DNA from: Streptomyces europaeiscabiei | Lineage (GTDB): Bacteria > Actinomycetota > Actinomycetes > Streptomycetales > Streptomycetaceae | Length of the DNA stretch: 64,000 bases | Assembly: GCF_036346855.1 (NCBI RefSeq) | Contig: NZ_CP107841.1 | Location: 10,482,001 to 10,546,000 of the forward strand | Reading direction: 5' to 3' | In this document: positions 19,546 through 29,124 of the stretch, piece by piece | How positions within the stretch are numbered: position 1 is the stretch's first letter | How the letters are laid out: each line of letters starts with the position of its first letter | Notes under the pieces: generated by a model | The model's database searches: none | What the model was told of the DNA's origin: nothing | Seen by the model: only the letters and a program-made list of their open reading frames with translations | Program-made: the position numbers and the translations under genes

Positions 19546-20552
19546 CAGTCTTCGCTCAGGTCGATCTTGTACTGGCCCGTGAGGTCGCGGTACTTCTTCA
19601 GCGCGGCCGTCCACTGGTCGATCACGGTGGGACCGTCCACCTCGTTGGGAGTGAGCAGTCGCTGCGTGTTGAAGTCCTTGTACTCCGCGTCGGCGAACAC
19701 CTTCTGGAACGCCGTTCGCAGTCGCACGACGACATCCTTGGGGGTGCCCTTGGGGGCGACGATCGCGCGTGACTGCTGGACTGGGACGTCGTAGCCCGCT
19801 TCGACGGCTGTCGGGGTGTCCGGCATGTACGAGGGCCGCTTGTCCGCGAACGTCACCAGCGGGGCTATCCTGCCGGCCTTGATCTGGGGTTGGGCCTCGC
19901 CGAGTTGGACGGAGGCGACGTCGACCTGGCCGCCCATGACTGCGGTGAGCGTGGGGGCGCCGCCGTCGAACGGCACCGCGGTCGCGTCGACCTTCGCCTG
20001 GGAGAACAGCAGTGCCTGACTGAGGTGGCTGCCCGTGCCGACGCCGGTGGTGCCGTACTTGATGGCCTTCTTGGCGTCGACGATGTCCTTGACCGTCTTG
20101 AAGCCGGACTCGGCGCTGGCGACGAGGACGTAGTCGTCCTGGGAGAGGCCGGTGACGACCTCGTAGTCGTTGATGTCCACGGCTTCGTCGGCCGGGACAG
20201 CCAGCGGGGTTATGTACGCCAGAGAGCCCACGAAGACCATCAGCGTGTAGCCGTCGGCCTTGGCACCGGCGAGCTCTTTCGCGGCGAGGGCGCCGTTGGC
20301 GCCAGGCTTGTTGAGCACGGTGACGGTCTGCTTGAGGTCGGAGTCCGCGGGATCGGCGACCGCCCGCGCGGTGAGGTCGGTGCTGCCGCCGGCGTCCTGG
20401 CCGACGAGGAGGGTGATCCCGCGGTCCGGGAAGGAGGCGTCGTCCTCGGACTTCTGATCCCCGACGTTTCCGCCGCAGCCGGCCAAAGCGAGCGTAGCGG
20501 CGAGTGTGGCTGCAGCCGCGATGCAGCGGCGCACCCGAAGCCTGTTCTGCAT
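19545..20552 (-). CDS. tctC: Tripartite tricarboxylate transporter substrate-binding lipoprotein TctC
   Basis: 335 aa. N-terminal lipobox LAATLALAGCGG predicts an anchored extracytoplasmic receptor. The Bug/TctC fold is visible in ITLLVGQDAGGSTDLTARAV (a glycine-rich ligand loop), KYGTTGVGTGSHLSQALL and AVPFDGGAPTLTAVMGGQVD. It captures a carboxylate (citrate-like or aromatic acid; not determined) for TctAB. First gene of the operon, with the divergent LysR gene across a 120-bp gap. Confidence 0.92.
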   Translation of the reverse strand: MQNRLRVRRCIAAAATLAATLALAGCGGNVGDQKSEDDASFPDRGITLLVGQDAGGSTDLTARAVADPADSDLKQTVTVLNKPGANGALAAKELAGAKADGYTLMVFVGSLAYITPLAVPADEAVDINDYEVVTGLSQDDYVLVASAESGFKTVKDIVDAKKAIKYGTTGVGTGSHLSQALLFSQAKVDATAVPFDGGAPTLTAVMGGQVDVASVQLGEAQPQIKAGRIAPLVTFADKRPSYMPDTPTAVEAGYDVPVQQSRAIVAPKGTPKDVVVRLRTAFQKVFADAEYKDFNTQRLLTPNEVDGPTVIDQWTAALKKYRDLTGQYKIDLSED

Positions 20553-20672
20553 GAATTCTCCCCAAGCGCGATGAGTGTGGTGGGGGTGCCGCGGTCCACG
20601 CTGTCGCGCAGCTTATGATCACCCTTCATGCCTGTCCAACTCCGTTAGTGCATAGGCTGATACCTTCTTTGC
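20553..20672. promoter_or_regulatory. Divergent tct / lysR control region
   Basis: The 120-bp gap between the tctC and lysR starts should hold the LysR binding sites. Visible elements are a short dyad ATGA-N7-TCAT at 20615-20629, overlapping the words GATCACCCTT, and TGCATA-N13-TTTGCA around 20650-20674 next to the lysR start. The ten-base word GATCACCCTT recurs upstream of the Rieske gene at 22627-22636. Confidence 0.4.
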
Positions 20673-21560
20673 ATGGGTTACACCCTGGAGCAACTCCGCG
20701 GATTGGTGGCCGTTGCCGAGGAGTTGCACTTCGGCCGGGCGGCCGCGCGACTGCGTATGACCCAGCCACCGCTGAGTCGCCAGATACAGAAGCTCGAGGC
20801 CGCCATCGGCGTCCAACTACTCGAACGCGACAACCGTCATGTGGAGCTGACTCCGGCCGGCGAGGCCTTCCTTGTCGAGGCGCGACGCATCCTGGCCATC
20901 GCCGAGGCGGCGCCGAACCTGGCGCAGCGCATCCACTCGGGATCGCGCGGTGTGGTTCGTCTTGGCTTCACCGCGGCTTCAACGTTCGGCACGCTCGGCC
21001 ACCTGCTCAACCGGCTGGAACAGCAGTTGCCGGATGTGCGCATCGAACTCTACGAGATGGTCACCCGCGAGCAGATCGCGGCGCTGGCCAGCGAGGACCT
21101 CCATCTGGGCCTCGCGCGCCCGCCGTTCGACTCCGAGCTCTTCGACTCCCGGCTGCTCCACCGGGAGGCCCTGCTGCTCGCCGTGCCCGCGGAGCACAGG
21201 CTGGTAGACCTCGACCGCCCCGTGGGCGCCGAGGACCTCACCGGGGAGCCGTTGATCTTCCACTCGCAGCAAAAGGCCCGGTACTTCTACGACCTGATGG
21301 TGAGCATGGTCCCGCTGGCACAGGAACGCGTGGTGCACAGCGTAAGCCAAGTGCTCACGATGCTGTGGCTGGTGTCTGCCAACCGCGGTGTCGCCTTCGT
21401 CCCTGCCTCCGCAATGTTGCTCCGCATCCCCAACGTTGCGTTCGTACCACTGGCTACGCATATCCCCGAACCCGTGGAACTGCATCTGCTGTGGCCCCGA
21501 CACTCGCGCAATCCCGCACTCGCCCGCGCACTGATCGCCCTGGAGGACATCAGCCCCTAG
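20673..21560 (+). CDS. LysR family transcriptional regulator
   Basis: 295 aa. The N-terminal winged helix-turn-helix is textbook ([59 protein letters not shown]). The C-terminal periplasmic-binding-like domain follows from residue 90. It is divergent from tctCBA, so it most likely activates the carboxylate transporter in response to the substrate, and represses itself. The gene is intact; its 3' end abuts IS701 debris. Confidence 0.92.
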   Translation: MGYTLEQLRGLVAVAEELHFGRAAARLRMTQPPLSRQIQKLEAAIGVQLLERDNRHVELTPAGEAFLVEARRILAIAEAAPNLAQRIHSGSRGVVRLGFTAASTFGTLGHLLNRLEQQLPDVRIELYEMVTREQIAALASEDLHLGLARPPFDSELFDSRLLHREALLLAVPAEHRLVDLDRPVGAEDLTGEPLIFHSQQKARYFYDLMVSMVPLAQERVVHSVSQVLTMLWLVSANRGVAFVPASAMLLRIPNVAFVPLATHIPEPVELHLLWPRHSRNPALARALIALEDISP

Positions 21561-21978
21561 TACTCCCGTCGCGGTTCTCCGTTTTCCCTGTTCGGAGGCC
21601 TTGTTTGGAATCTACTTGACTGACGCTCCACCAGGTCGGTGGTGGTTCGTGACTCGCCCGATCGGGGTGCGTGCGGCGTTGGTAGTGGTCGTGGCGGGCT
21701 ATGGCTTGGTGGCGTCCGCGCCAGTGGGGCCAGTGGAGCCGGTGCGAGGTATGCCGGAGCCGGTCCGCCGGGGGACGGGCAAGATCCAGGAGCCGTCCCA
21801 CTCCTGTCATGGTGAGGGGAACGAGGCTGCTCGGACCGATTCTTCGGCCCTCTTTTTCGAGGGCGTGGGCGGTCATCGCCGTCAGGAATGCGTGGGCGAG
21901 CATGGCCAGGTTGATGTGCCGGTACCAGCCCACGTAGCGGCGGACCTCGTACTGGTCCGGGATGGCACTCGTTCTCAC
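21550..21978 (-). pseudogene. IS701-type transposase, C-terminal remnant
   Basis: The minus strand reads [20 protein letters not shown] followed by [17 protein letters not shown], the C-terminal end of Streptomyces IS701-family transposases. No catalytic core remains. The downstream part (from about residue 55) is out of frame with known family members. It abuts the end of lysR and a piece of an unrelated ISAs1 element, so the junction is a composite scar. Confidence 0.7.
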
Positions 21979-22066
21979 TTCTGGTTCCCTTTCACGATCA
22001 GGATGTAGTGCACGCCCAGGCCGAGCAGATAATCGGCGTGCTCGCGCTGGGTGTGCATCGAGGGCA
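21975..22066 (-). pseudogene. ISAs1-type transposase fragment
   Basis: About 28 codons read [20 protein letters not shown] then IVKGNQK, the core block of ISAs1-family transposases. The rest of the element is missing on both sides. It is joined directly to the truncated Rieske gene and supplies that gene's out-of-frame tail. Confidence 0.65.
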
Positions 22067-22576
22067 CACGTTCTCCAGGTCGGTCACTGCTACTTCCGTG
22101 CTCCAGGCGGCTGTCGGAACGACCCCGGCCTGGGCGGTGCCGGGGATTTCCCAGGTGGGTGGAGCGCCATCCGGTTCGTACCAGGCGAAGAGGAAGCCGT
22201 TGCGCTCGCTGATGGAGTGGTGCTGCAGGCGGGCGCGCGGGGGCGGACCGTCGGGCGTGCCGACGCACGTGCCATCGGGGGCGAAGGCGAAACGATGGAA
22301 GGGGCATACCAGGTTCTGGCCCTCCACGGCGCCGCCCGCCCCCAGATGAGCGCCCAGGTGAGGACAGTAGGGATGCACCGCGCGGGGCCGGCCGTCGCGC
22401 GTGCGGTAGAGGACGATGTCCTCGTCCATGAGGCGGCGGGTCAGGACATGACCGGGGGCCAGTTCTCGTGAACGAGCCAGGCAGAACCAGCCACTGGGGT
22501 AGGGCAGGTGCCGCCCCGGCTCGTGGCCATCGGCGTGGGGACCACGAGAGCTGGGCAGTTCGTCCCTCATCGTCAT
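21998..22576 (-). pseudogene. Rieske [2Fe-2S] oxygenase, truncated after the Rieske domain
   Basis: The open frame gives about 192 aa from ATG 22576. The Rieske site is intact: [20 protein letters not shown] then CPFHRFAF (CxH and CxxH), in the style of KshA-like terminal oxygenases. Homology stops at ...VAVTDLENV (about 22075). The last 25 residues come from ISAs1 sequence read in the wrong frame. The mononuclear iron domain (normally a further 180-250 aa) is absent, so oxygenase activity is not expected. It is divergent from the monooxygenase gene at 22770, with which it may once have formed a steroid/ketone degradation pair (inferred). Confidence 0.8.
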
Positions 22577-22769
22577 GGTCGGCAGCCAAACACAGGGGAA
22601 CACACTGCATTCAGCCCACCTAGCAAGATCACCCTTATGAGGTAACTGCCAGTCATATCGCCACAGACGGTGCGGGGTAGCCCTACGATCGGTCGCTCTG
22701 AGTAGGCGACGGGGGGCGGCTCGGCAGCAGCGCCGGGATGCTCACGAGGCAGACAAGGGGCGGGCGCTG

Positions 22770-24314
22770 GTGGCCGACGACAGGATCGACAACCATCATC
22801 ATGAAGCGGAAGTCCTCGTCATCGGGGCTGGCCTCTCCGGCGTGGCCGCCGTGATCGCGCTGCGCCGAGCCGGTTTCGATGACGTCGTCGTGCTGGAGAA
22901 GTCCCGTCGCCTCGGCGGCACTTGGCGCGACAACACCTACCCCGGATGCGGCTGCGACGTACCGTCGGTGCTGTACGAATACTCCTTCGCACCCCACGCG
23001 TGGAGCCGGGGCTTCGCCGACCGGTCCGAGATTCTCGAGTACCTCGACACCACTGCGGCAACGCACGGCGTGCACAAAGCGATCCGCTACGGCACCGAGG
23101 TGTTGAGCAGCCGCTGGGAGCCGGAAGCACACCGCTGGCACCTGCAGACCACGTCGGGCACATATACCGCCCGCGTTGTGATCGTTGCCACCGGCCCTTG
23201 GCATCGGCCCCGCTATCCCGACATCGCCGGCCTCGACACTTTCCCCGGCGCCGTCTTCCACTCCGCCCGCTGGAATCACGAAGTCGACCTGACCGGACGG
23301 CGCGTGGCAGTGGTGGGCACTGGAGCGTCAACCGTGCAGTTTCTGCCCGAAATTCAGCCGAAGACGGCTCATGTCGACGTCTTCCAGAGCACGCCGCAGT
23401 GGGTGCTTCCGAAACCTGACTACCCTCTCTCTCCCGGGCTCCACCGCTTCCTCGATCACCACCCGGCAGCACGCCGCGCACTGCGCGGCCTGCACCACTT
23501 GACTCAGGAAACCATCGGCGTGCCCCTGCGTCACCCTCACCTGTTGAGGCCCTTGGAGGCCCTGGCCCGCTTCCACCTGCGTACCTCGGTACGGGACCGC
23601 GCCCTGCGCCGGGCCCTCACTCCTGACTATCGCCTCGGCGGCCGCCGCCTGATCACCTCCGGCAGCTACTACGCTGCCCTCACCCGGGCCAATGTGCGGC
23701 TGCATCCCACCCGGGTGACTGCTGTGGAGGGCACCTACGTCGTCGGCGCCGACGGCACCCGCACCCGAGCCGACATCATCGTCCTCGCGACCGGATACCA
23801 CGTCGGCGACATCCCGCTGGCCCCTCATCTGCACGGCACGGAGGGCACGTTGGCCCAGTCCTGGGCCGACAGCCGCCGTGCCTACCTGGGCACGAGCGTC
23901 AGCGGACACCCCAACCTCTTCCTGCTCATCGGCCCGAACCTGCTCACCGGCACCACCGCCGTCCCTACCGTCCTCGAAGCCCAGCTCCGCTACATCACCG
24001 CCGCCCTCGAGCACCTGCGCGTCAGCGGGTCGTCTGCTCTGGATGTCACGCCCGAGGCCGAAGCAGCCCACCAGCGGTCTCTGCACGAGGCGCTGCGCGA
24101 CACCGTCTACAACGCCGCCGGCAGCACCGGCTACTACTTCGGCCTCCCGGGCATCAACACCTTTTGCTGGCCATGGTCGACCGCCAGGCTCGTCAAGCGC
24201 CTGCACACCTTCGACCCGGAGGTCTACAGCTGGTCGCTGCCGCTGCCGCTGCAGACCCGGGTCGGCGCCGAGTGGGAAGGTCTGCCCGCCCGGCCCTCGG
24301 ACCGGCTCCGGTAG
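22770..24314 (+). CDS. FAD/NADPH monooxygenase, Baeyer-Villiger type
   Basis: 514 aa from GTG 22770. FAD motif VLVIGAGLSGVAAVIALRRA, the Baeyer-Villiger fingerprint FPGAVFHSARWN (FxGxxxHxxxW, with Asn where Pro/Asp is usual) and the NADPH motif VAVVGTGASTVQFLPEI. A late VLATGYHVGD motif completes the class B flavoprotein pattern. It should insert oxygen next to a ketone or oxidise a soft heteroatom; substrate unknown. The gene is intact although its divergent Rieske neighbour is truncated. Confidence 0.88.
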   Translation: MADDRIDNHHHEAEVLVIGAGLSGVAAVIALRRAGFDDVVVLEKSRRLGGTWRDNTYPGCGCDVPSVLYEYSFAPHAWSRGFADRSEILEYLDTTAATHGVHKAIRYGTEVLSSRWEPEAHRWHLQTTSGTYTARVVIVATGPWHRPRYPDIAGLDTFPGAVFHSARWNHEVDLTGRRVAVVGTGASTVQFLPEIQPKTAHVDVFQSTPQWVLPKPDYPLSPGLHRFLDHHPAARRALRGLHHLTQETIGVPLRHPHLLRPLEALARFHLRTSVRDRALRRALTPDYRLGGRRLITSGSYYAALTRANVRLHPTRVTAVEGTYVVGADGTRTRADIIVLATGYHVGDIPLAPHLHGTEGTLAQSWADSRRAYLGTSVSGHPNLFLLIGPNLLTGTTAVPTVLEAQLRYITAALEHLRVSGSSALDVTPEAEAAHQRSLHEALRDTVYNAAGSTGYYFGLPGINTFCWPWSTARLVKRLHTFDPEVYSWSLPLPLQTRVGAEWEGLPARPSDRLR

Positions 24315-24506
24315 GTCACGGTCAACTGATGTCAGACGGCTGTCCGGAGCAGTGCGCAGGAGTGCGCCGCCGGACACACGACGCCCGGTCCATCCCGGTC
24401 GGCGAATTCGCCGACCGAATTACCGAGTTGCCGAGGAGACTGAACCGTCCGCGACCGGTGATAGCTCCGGACCGTCCCTTGTTGAGCGGAGTCGAGTCGC
24501 TTGGTT

Positions 24507-24730
24507 TCACGCCAGGTCGAGGAGACGGTCGGCTCGGCCGCCCTCGGTGAGACGTTCGCGGAAATCGGCCAGCACGCAGTGATGGAAGCCGGGATCGTCC
24601 AGCTCCATGGCCAGCGCGTACTTGAAATCGATGCGGCAGCGAACCGCCCAGGCCGCCTGCCGGTCCGACAGACCGAGCAGGAACTGCAGCACACAGACGG
24701 TGGCCAGCTGGGCGGGCGAGAGCCCCGGGC
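24507..24730 (-). pseudogene. IS1182-family transposase, N-terminal domain fragment
   Basis: The minus strand reads GLSPAQLATVCVLQFLLGLS, DRQAAWAVRCRIDFKYALAM and ELDDPGFHHCVLADFRERL, the conserved N-terminal domain of IS1182-type transposases. It stops at LLDLA (24507) with no DDE domain. The first about 40 residues of the element are also missing. The remaining sequence in 24315-25057 shows no gene. Confidence 0.75.
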
Positions 24731-25057
24731 GGCGCTGACCGGGGTGACGGCAGGGCCTGGCCTCGGGCGTGAGGTGGCCGCCGGCTGCAGGGCGTCCGGG
24801 CCTACTCGGCGCCATCGGCTTCCTCGGCGAGGGTCTGGAACGGGAGGTCTTCCTGCGTGACGCGAGTGCAACTGGCAAACGAGAGGCAGGAGTTCACTGA
24901 TCCCTCTAGGGAGTCTGTGTGCCAGGAGTCGTACTGGCAGGCCTCGCGGTCCCCCGGTAGGGTCCTGGCCCGACAACGATGATCAGTAGTGGCATGACGG
25001 CACACCGTCACATTCTCTCGGTGGTCGGCGTCCTGGGCTGACCGTGGGGAGCGTGTG

Positions 25058-28000
25058 ATGACGTTCGGTGAGATGTTGCGGGATTTGCGCCGGGCTTCGG
25101 GGCTGACGCAGGAAGGGCTCGCCGAGGCCGCCGGGCTGACGGCCAGGTCGATCAGGGATCTGGAGCGGGGCCGTCGGCAGCGGCCGCAGCGGCGCACGGC
25201 CGAGCTGCTGGTGTCGGCGCTGGGGCTGGCCGACGCCGACGCTGCGGCGCTGCTCGCCGCCGGGCGTACTGGTCGGCAGGGCGGTCCCTTGGCCGATGAC
25301 GGTGTGACGGGATCAGGTCTGCTCGATCGCCGCGGTCAGCTGGCGGTACTGGAGCGCGCTGCCGGTGAGGCCCGGGCCGGCCGGGGTGGAGTGGTGCTGG
25401 TGCGGGCGGGTGCGGGGATGGGGAAGACCACCCTGGTGAACGCCTGGGCGGCGGCCGAGCGGTCGCGGGGGATCAGGGTGGTGCGGGGCAGCGGGGGAGA
25501 ACTGGAGCAGGACTTCGCCTTCGCCGTACTGCGGCAGCTGGTCGAGCCGCTGCTGGCCCGCGCCGGGCATGCCGGGCGGCAGCGGCTGTTGTCGGGCCCG
25601 GCGGAGCCGGCGTCGCACGCCCTGCGGGTGGCCGGCGACGGCGACAGCGGAGGACTGTCGCCCGAGGCGGCACTGGGCCTGTTGCACAGCCTGTACTGGC
25701 TGATGGTGCATGTCACGGACGACGGGCCGCTCGCTCTGGTGGTCGACGACGTGCACTGGGCGGACGGCCCGTCCATACGGTGGCTGGAGTACCTGACGAG
25801 GCGACTGCGCGGTCTGCCGTTGCTGCTGGTGCTGGCGGCACGGCCTGGCAGCGGGACCCAGGCCGAGCCGCTGCTGGAAAGGATCGCCGCCCAGCCGGAC
25901 TGCCTGCAGGTCGGGCTGCCGGCTCTGGGCGCCGACAGCGTGGCCCGGCTGGTGCGGGCGAGTCTGGGCCAGGACGCCGAACCGCGGTTCACCGCCGCCT
26001 GCGCCGAGGCGACCCAGGGCAACCCCCTGCTGCTGCGCGAGTTACTGCGGACCCTGGCCGACAACGGGGTCGGGCCCGCCGGTGACCAGGCGCATCTGGT
26101 CGAGGAGTTCCGCGGCCGGATCCTGGCGGACACCGTGGTCAAGCGGCTGATGGGCCAGCCGGAGCCGACCCGGCGTCTGGTCGAGGCCCTGGCGGTGCTG
26201 GGGGACGGGGCCGACTGGCATCTCGCTGCCGAACTGGCGGAGTTGGGCGAGGCGCAGGCCCGGGAGCACCGCAGCAGGTTGCAGCGGATCGGTGTGCTGG
26301 CCTCTGGCGAGGCGGCGCGATTCGACCACCCCCTGGTCCGCGCCGCGATCGCCGAGACCGTCGTCGGACCGGTGCGGCTGGCCGCCGGACACGCGCGGGC
26401 GGCCGAACTGCTGCGACGCGAGGGGGCGGCCGGCGATCGGGTGGCCGCCCACCTGCTGCTGGCTGAACCCAGCGGTGAGGCCTGGCGCGTCGACGCCCTG
26501 CGGCAAGCGGCACGGGCCACACGCGGCCGAGGTGCCCCGGAGATCACCGCAGCCTATCTGCGCCGGGCCCTGCGGGAGCCGATGACGGGCAAAGAACGCG
26601 GCCCGCTGCTGCTGGAGCTGGGCGGCGACGAGTTACAGCTCGATATCGGCGCCGCGCGGCATCATCTGACGCAGGCCTCGGCCGCGTTGACGGACCCGTA
26701 CTCCCGTGCCCAGGCGGCCTACCTGCTCGCCAACGCGCTGTTCCTCGGGCATGAGCACGCGGACGCAGTCGAAGTGCTCGCCCGCGCCGTGGAGGATCTG
26801 CGGCAAGCCGACGACGGCACCGGGACGGCCCGTGAAGTGTCCTGGTTTCTCCAGGCCCAGATGCTCCTGATCGGTTATGACCAGCTGTCCACTCTCCCCG
26901 CGGCCCGGCACCTCGCAAGCCGGCTGTGGGGTCACAAACTGGCCGGTGACACTCCGGGTGAGTGCGCGGTCCTGGCCGCGCTCGCCGCCTCGGCCGTCAC
27001 CGGGGATGCCAGCGCCGCGGTCACCAACAGCCTTCTCGACCGGGCCCTGCGCGGCGGGTTGGCGGCCATGGACCAGTCGCAGATGCTCGTGAGCCTGGCC
27101 GGGATGGCCTTCCTGGCCACCGACCGTCTCGACGACGCAGCCGCGCGGTTCGACCAGATCGCCGACATCGGTGCGCGGTGGGGCATGTTCCTCATGGTGT
27201 CGACGGCGACGGTATGGCAGCTCACGGTCCATGCGCGCCGGGGCCGACAGCAGGCCCTCACCGCGGATTTCGGTCATCCCGCCACCACGAACGGCCAGGA
27301 CCTGGAGCATCGGGCCCAGCTGGCGCTGATGGCCCTGGTGGGCGAATCGCTGATCGAGCGGGGCGACCCGGCCTCGGCCGCACGGCTGCTGGTACCGGAC
27401 GCCGACACCGACCGGGCCGGCTGGGTGTGGCAGGGACCGATGCTCCTCGCACGCAGCCGGGCGTACGCCGCGATGGGCAACCGGGCCGCCGCCCTCACGG
27501 TCCTGCTGGAGTACGGTGCACAGGAGAAGCGGACGCGGGTCACGAACCTGGCCGTGGCGCCCTGGCGGTCGCGGGCAGCCCTGCTGCATCTGGCGCTCGG
27601 GCAACGGACCGACGCGCTCCAACTGGCCACCGAGGAAGTGGAGTTGGCTCACCGCTGGGGCACCGGGCGGGTGATCGGCGTGGCGTCGCGCTGCCTGGGT
27701 GTCGTCATGGGCGGCCCCGAGGGAGAGGCCCTTCTGCACGAGGCCGTCGCTGTTCTTGAGGGGGCCCCGGCTTGCCTGGAGCTGGCCCGGGCCCGGTACG
27801 AGTTGGGCGTCGCGCTGTCACGCAGAGGCGAGGCCGACCAGGGCTGCCGGCTTCTCACCCAGGCGCTGGACCTCGCAGAGACCTGCGGCAGTCTCCTCCT
27901 GGCCGGCCGGATACGCCGGGCGCTGACCGAGCTGGGGGTGCGCCCGAAGGCCCCGTCGGCGGTGGCTCCGAGCCTGTCGCCGACCGAGCACCGGGTGGCG

Positions 28001-28159
28001 GAACTGATCGGCGCCGGTCACAGTGACCGCCAGGTGGCCCAGGCCCTGCTGCTGACTCCGCGGGACGTGACCGGCCTGGTGGAGCGGGTGGGCCGCAAGC
28101 TGAAGGTGACCAACAGGGCGGAACTGGTGGGCCTGGCCGGAGCCGGCCACGTCCGGTAG
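25058..28159 (+). CDS. Giant regulator: XRE helix-turn-helix, AAA/NTPase core, C-terminal LuxR helix-turn-helix
   Basis: 1033 aa. ATG 25058 is preferred to GTG 25055 because GGGGAG lies about 7 bases before it. Residues 1-70 are a Cro/XRE-type DNA-binding domain (MLRDLRRASGLTQEGLAEAA, GLTARSIRDLERGRRQRPQR). An ATPase domain follows, with Walker A VRAGAGMGKTTLVNAW near residue 117 and Walker B-like LALVVDDVHWAD. A long alpha-helical TPR-like middle follows, then a LuxR-type helix-turn-helix in the last 65 residues (LSPTEHRVAELIGAGHSDRQ...LKVTNRAELVGLAGAG). LAL regulators usually carry only the C-terminal DNA-binding domain; here both ends could bind DNA. Target genes are not evident. Confidence 0.9.
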   Translation: MTFGEMLRDLRRASGLTQEGLAEAAGLTARSIRDLERGRRQRPQRRTAELLVSALGLADADAAALLAAGRTGRQGGPLADDGVTGSGLLDRRGQLAVLERAAGEARAGRGGVVLVRAGAGMGKTTLVNAWAAAERSRGIRVVRGSGGELEQDFAFAVLRQLVEPLLARAGHAGRQRLLSGPAEPASHALRVAGDGDSGGLSPEAALGLLHSLYWLMVHVTDDGPLALVVDDVHWADGPSIRWLEYLTRRLRGLPLLLVLAARPGSGTQAEPLLERIAAQPDCLQVGLPALGADSVARLVRASLGQDAEPRFTAACAEATQGNPLLLRELLRTLADNGVGPAGDQAHLVEEFRGRILADTVVKRLMGQPEPTRRLVEALAVLGDGADWHLAAELAELGEAQAREHRSRLQRIGVLASGEAARFDHPLVRAAIAETVVGPVRLAAGHARAAELLRREGAAGDRVAAHLLLAEPSGEAWRVDALRQAARATRGRGAPEITAAYLRRALREPMTGKERGPLLLELGGDELQLDIGAARHHLTQASAALTDPYSRAQAAYLLANALFLGHEHADAVEVLARAVEDLRQADDGTGTAREVSWFLQAQMLLIGYDQLSTLPAARHLASRLWGHKLAGDTPGECAVLAALAASAVTGDASAAVTNSLLDRALRGGLAAMDQSQMLVSLAGMAFLATDRLDDAAARFDQIADIGARWGMFLMVSTATVWQLTVHARRGRQQALTADFGHPATTNGQDLEHRAQLALMALVGESLIERGDPASAARLLVPDADTDRAGWVWQGPMLLARSRAYAAMGNRAAALTVLLEYGAQEKRTRVTNLAVAPWRSRAALLHLALGQRTDALQLATEEVELAHRWGTGRVIGVASRCLGVVMGGPEGEALLHEAVAVLEGAPACLELARARYELGVALSRRGEADQGCRLLTQALDLAETCGSLLLAGRIRRALTELGVRPKAPSAVAPSLSPTEHRVAELIGAGHSDRQVAQALLLTPRDVTGLVERVGRKLKVTNRAELVGLAGAGHVR

Positions 28160-28293
28160 GTGCCGCGGTTCGCGACGATCCCGTCGAGGGCGGCATCGGA
28201 CAGCAGGCTCCGACATGCGCCGGGCTGGGCGGCGATGCGGCAGGGGCGATGGCCGGCCTGCCGCATCGCGCCTCCCCCCGGGGGCGGTTCCGG

Positions 28294-28806
28294 TCAGTCG
28301 ATCCAGAACCGCTGGTTGTACGCGCTCGTGCAGCTGTACTGGATGATTGACGTGTAGTCGTCGGGACTGGCCGCCTTGACGTCAAGGCACTTGCCCGCGA
28401 ACGTGCGGACCTCGACCTGACCGTTGGCGACTGCGGCGACCTTGAACCGCTGGTTGTCGGCGCCGGTGCAGGTGTACTGGATGATCGGCGTGTAGTCGTC
28501 CGTGCCGGCGCCCTTGACGTCGAGACACTTGTCCGCGAAGGTCCGGATCTCGACCTGACCGTTTCCGGCATCGGTGATCCTGAACTGCTGGTTGAAGGAG
28601 CCCTTGCAGCTGTACTGGATGATCGGCGCGTAGTCGTCGATGCTGCCGCCCTCAACGTCGAAACACTTGTCCGCGAAGGTCGTCAGGACTTGTGTGCCGG
28701 CAGTCGACCCTGCGGCCGTGCCGACGAGCGGTGCTGTGGTCACCGCCGACGTCGCGATGGCCAGGACCACCAGGGCGCGTCGCCCTGTCTTGATAGTGGA
28801 ATGCAT
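28294..28806 (-). CDS. Secreted ricin-type beta-trefoil lectin
   Basis: 170 aa from ATG 28806, chosen over an upstream codon because GAAAGGGAA precedes it and a clean signal peptide follows (RRALVVLAIATSAVTTAPLV, cleavage near GTAAG). The mature protein is three tandem repeats of about 46 residues, each with FADKCFDVEGG/FADKCLDVKGA/FAGKCLDVKAA, DDY, IIQYSC and NQxF. The ricin QxW motif is QxF in all three (NQQF, NQRF, NQRF). Two Cys per repeat could pair within it. No catalytic domain is attached, so it is a stand-alone exported carbohydrate binder, ligand unknown. Confidence 0.88.
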   Translation of the reverse strand: MHSTIKTGRRALVVLAIATSAVTTAPLVGTAAGSTAGTQVLTTFADKCFDVEGGSIDDYAPIIQYSCKGSFNQQFRITDAGNGQVEIRTFADKCLDVKGAGTDDYTPIIQYTCTGADNQRFKVAAVANGQVEVRTFAGKCLDVKAASPDDYTSIIQYSCTSAYNQRFWID

Positions 28807-28836
28807 GTGCTTTTCCCTTTCCTGGAACGGCTGCAC

Positions 28837-29124
28837 CCAGAAGGTCGATAGGTCATGGGCATGCCAAGGTCACTCATGGGCGGCACCCTCCCGTACTCGA
28901 CGAGGAGGGGCCGCTTGACCATGTACAGCAGATCATTGAGACGGGCACGGGCACCAGGAAGAAGAACCGGACGGACTACCGGAAGATCTACCGGAACAAA
29001 CCAGGAGCGCGGCGGCGGCCCGTCCGTTTCAGCACACCCAAGGCCATCCGGTCCCCGCTGCCCGCGTCCATGCCGACCATCACGGATCTGCCCGTTTCCC
29101 GTCCGGTGTGGCGCCTTCCTGCCG
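28837..29124. other. Intergenic stretch, no gene recognised
   Basis: Between the lectin gene promoter and the tetR relic no frame shows recognisable family motifs on either strand. The lectin promoter should lie at its left end. Confidence 0.4.

Noticed and set aside
28160..28293. Possible RNA gene after the LAL regulator
   Set aside because: Only generic GC-rich stems were seen; nothing matches a known RNA.
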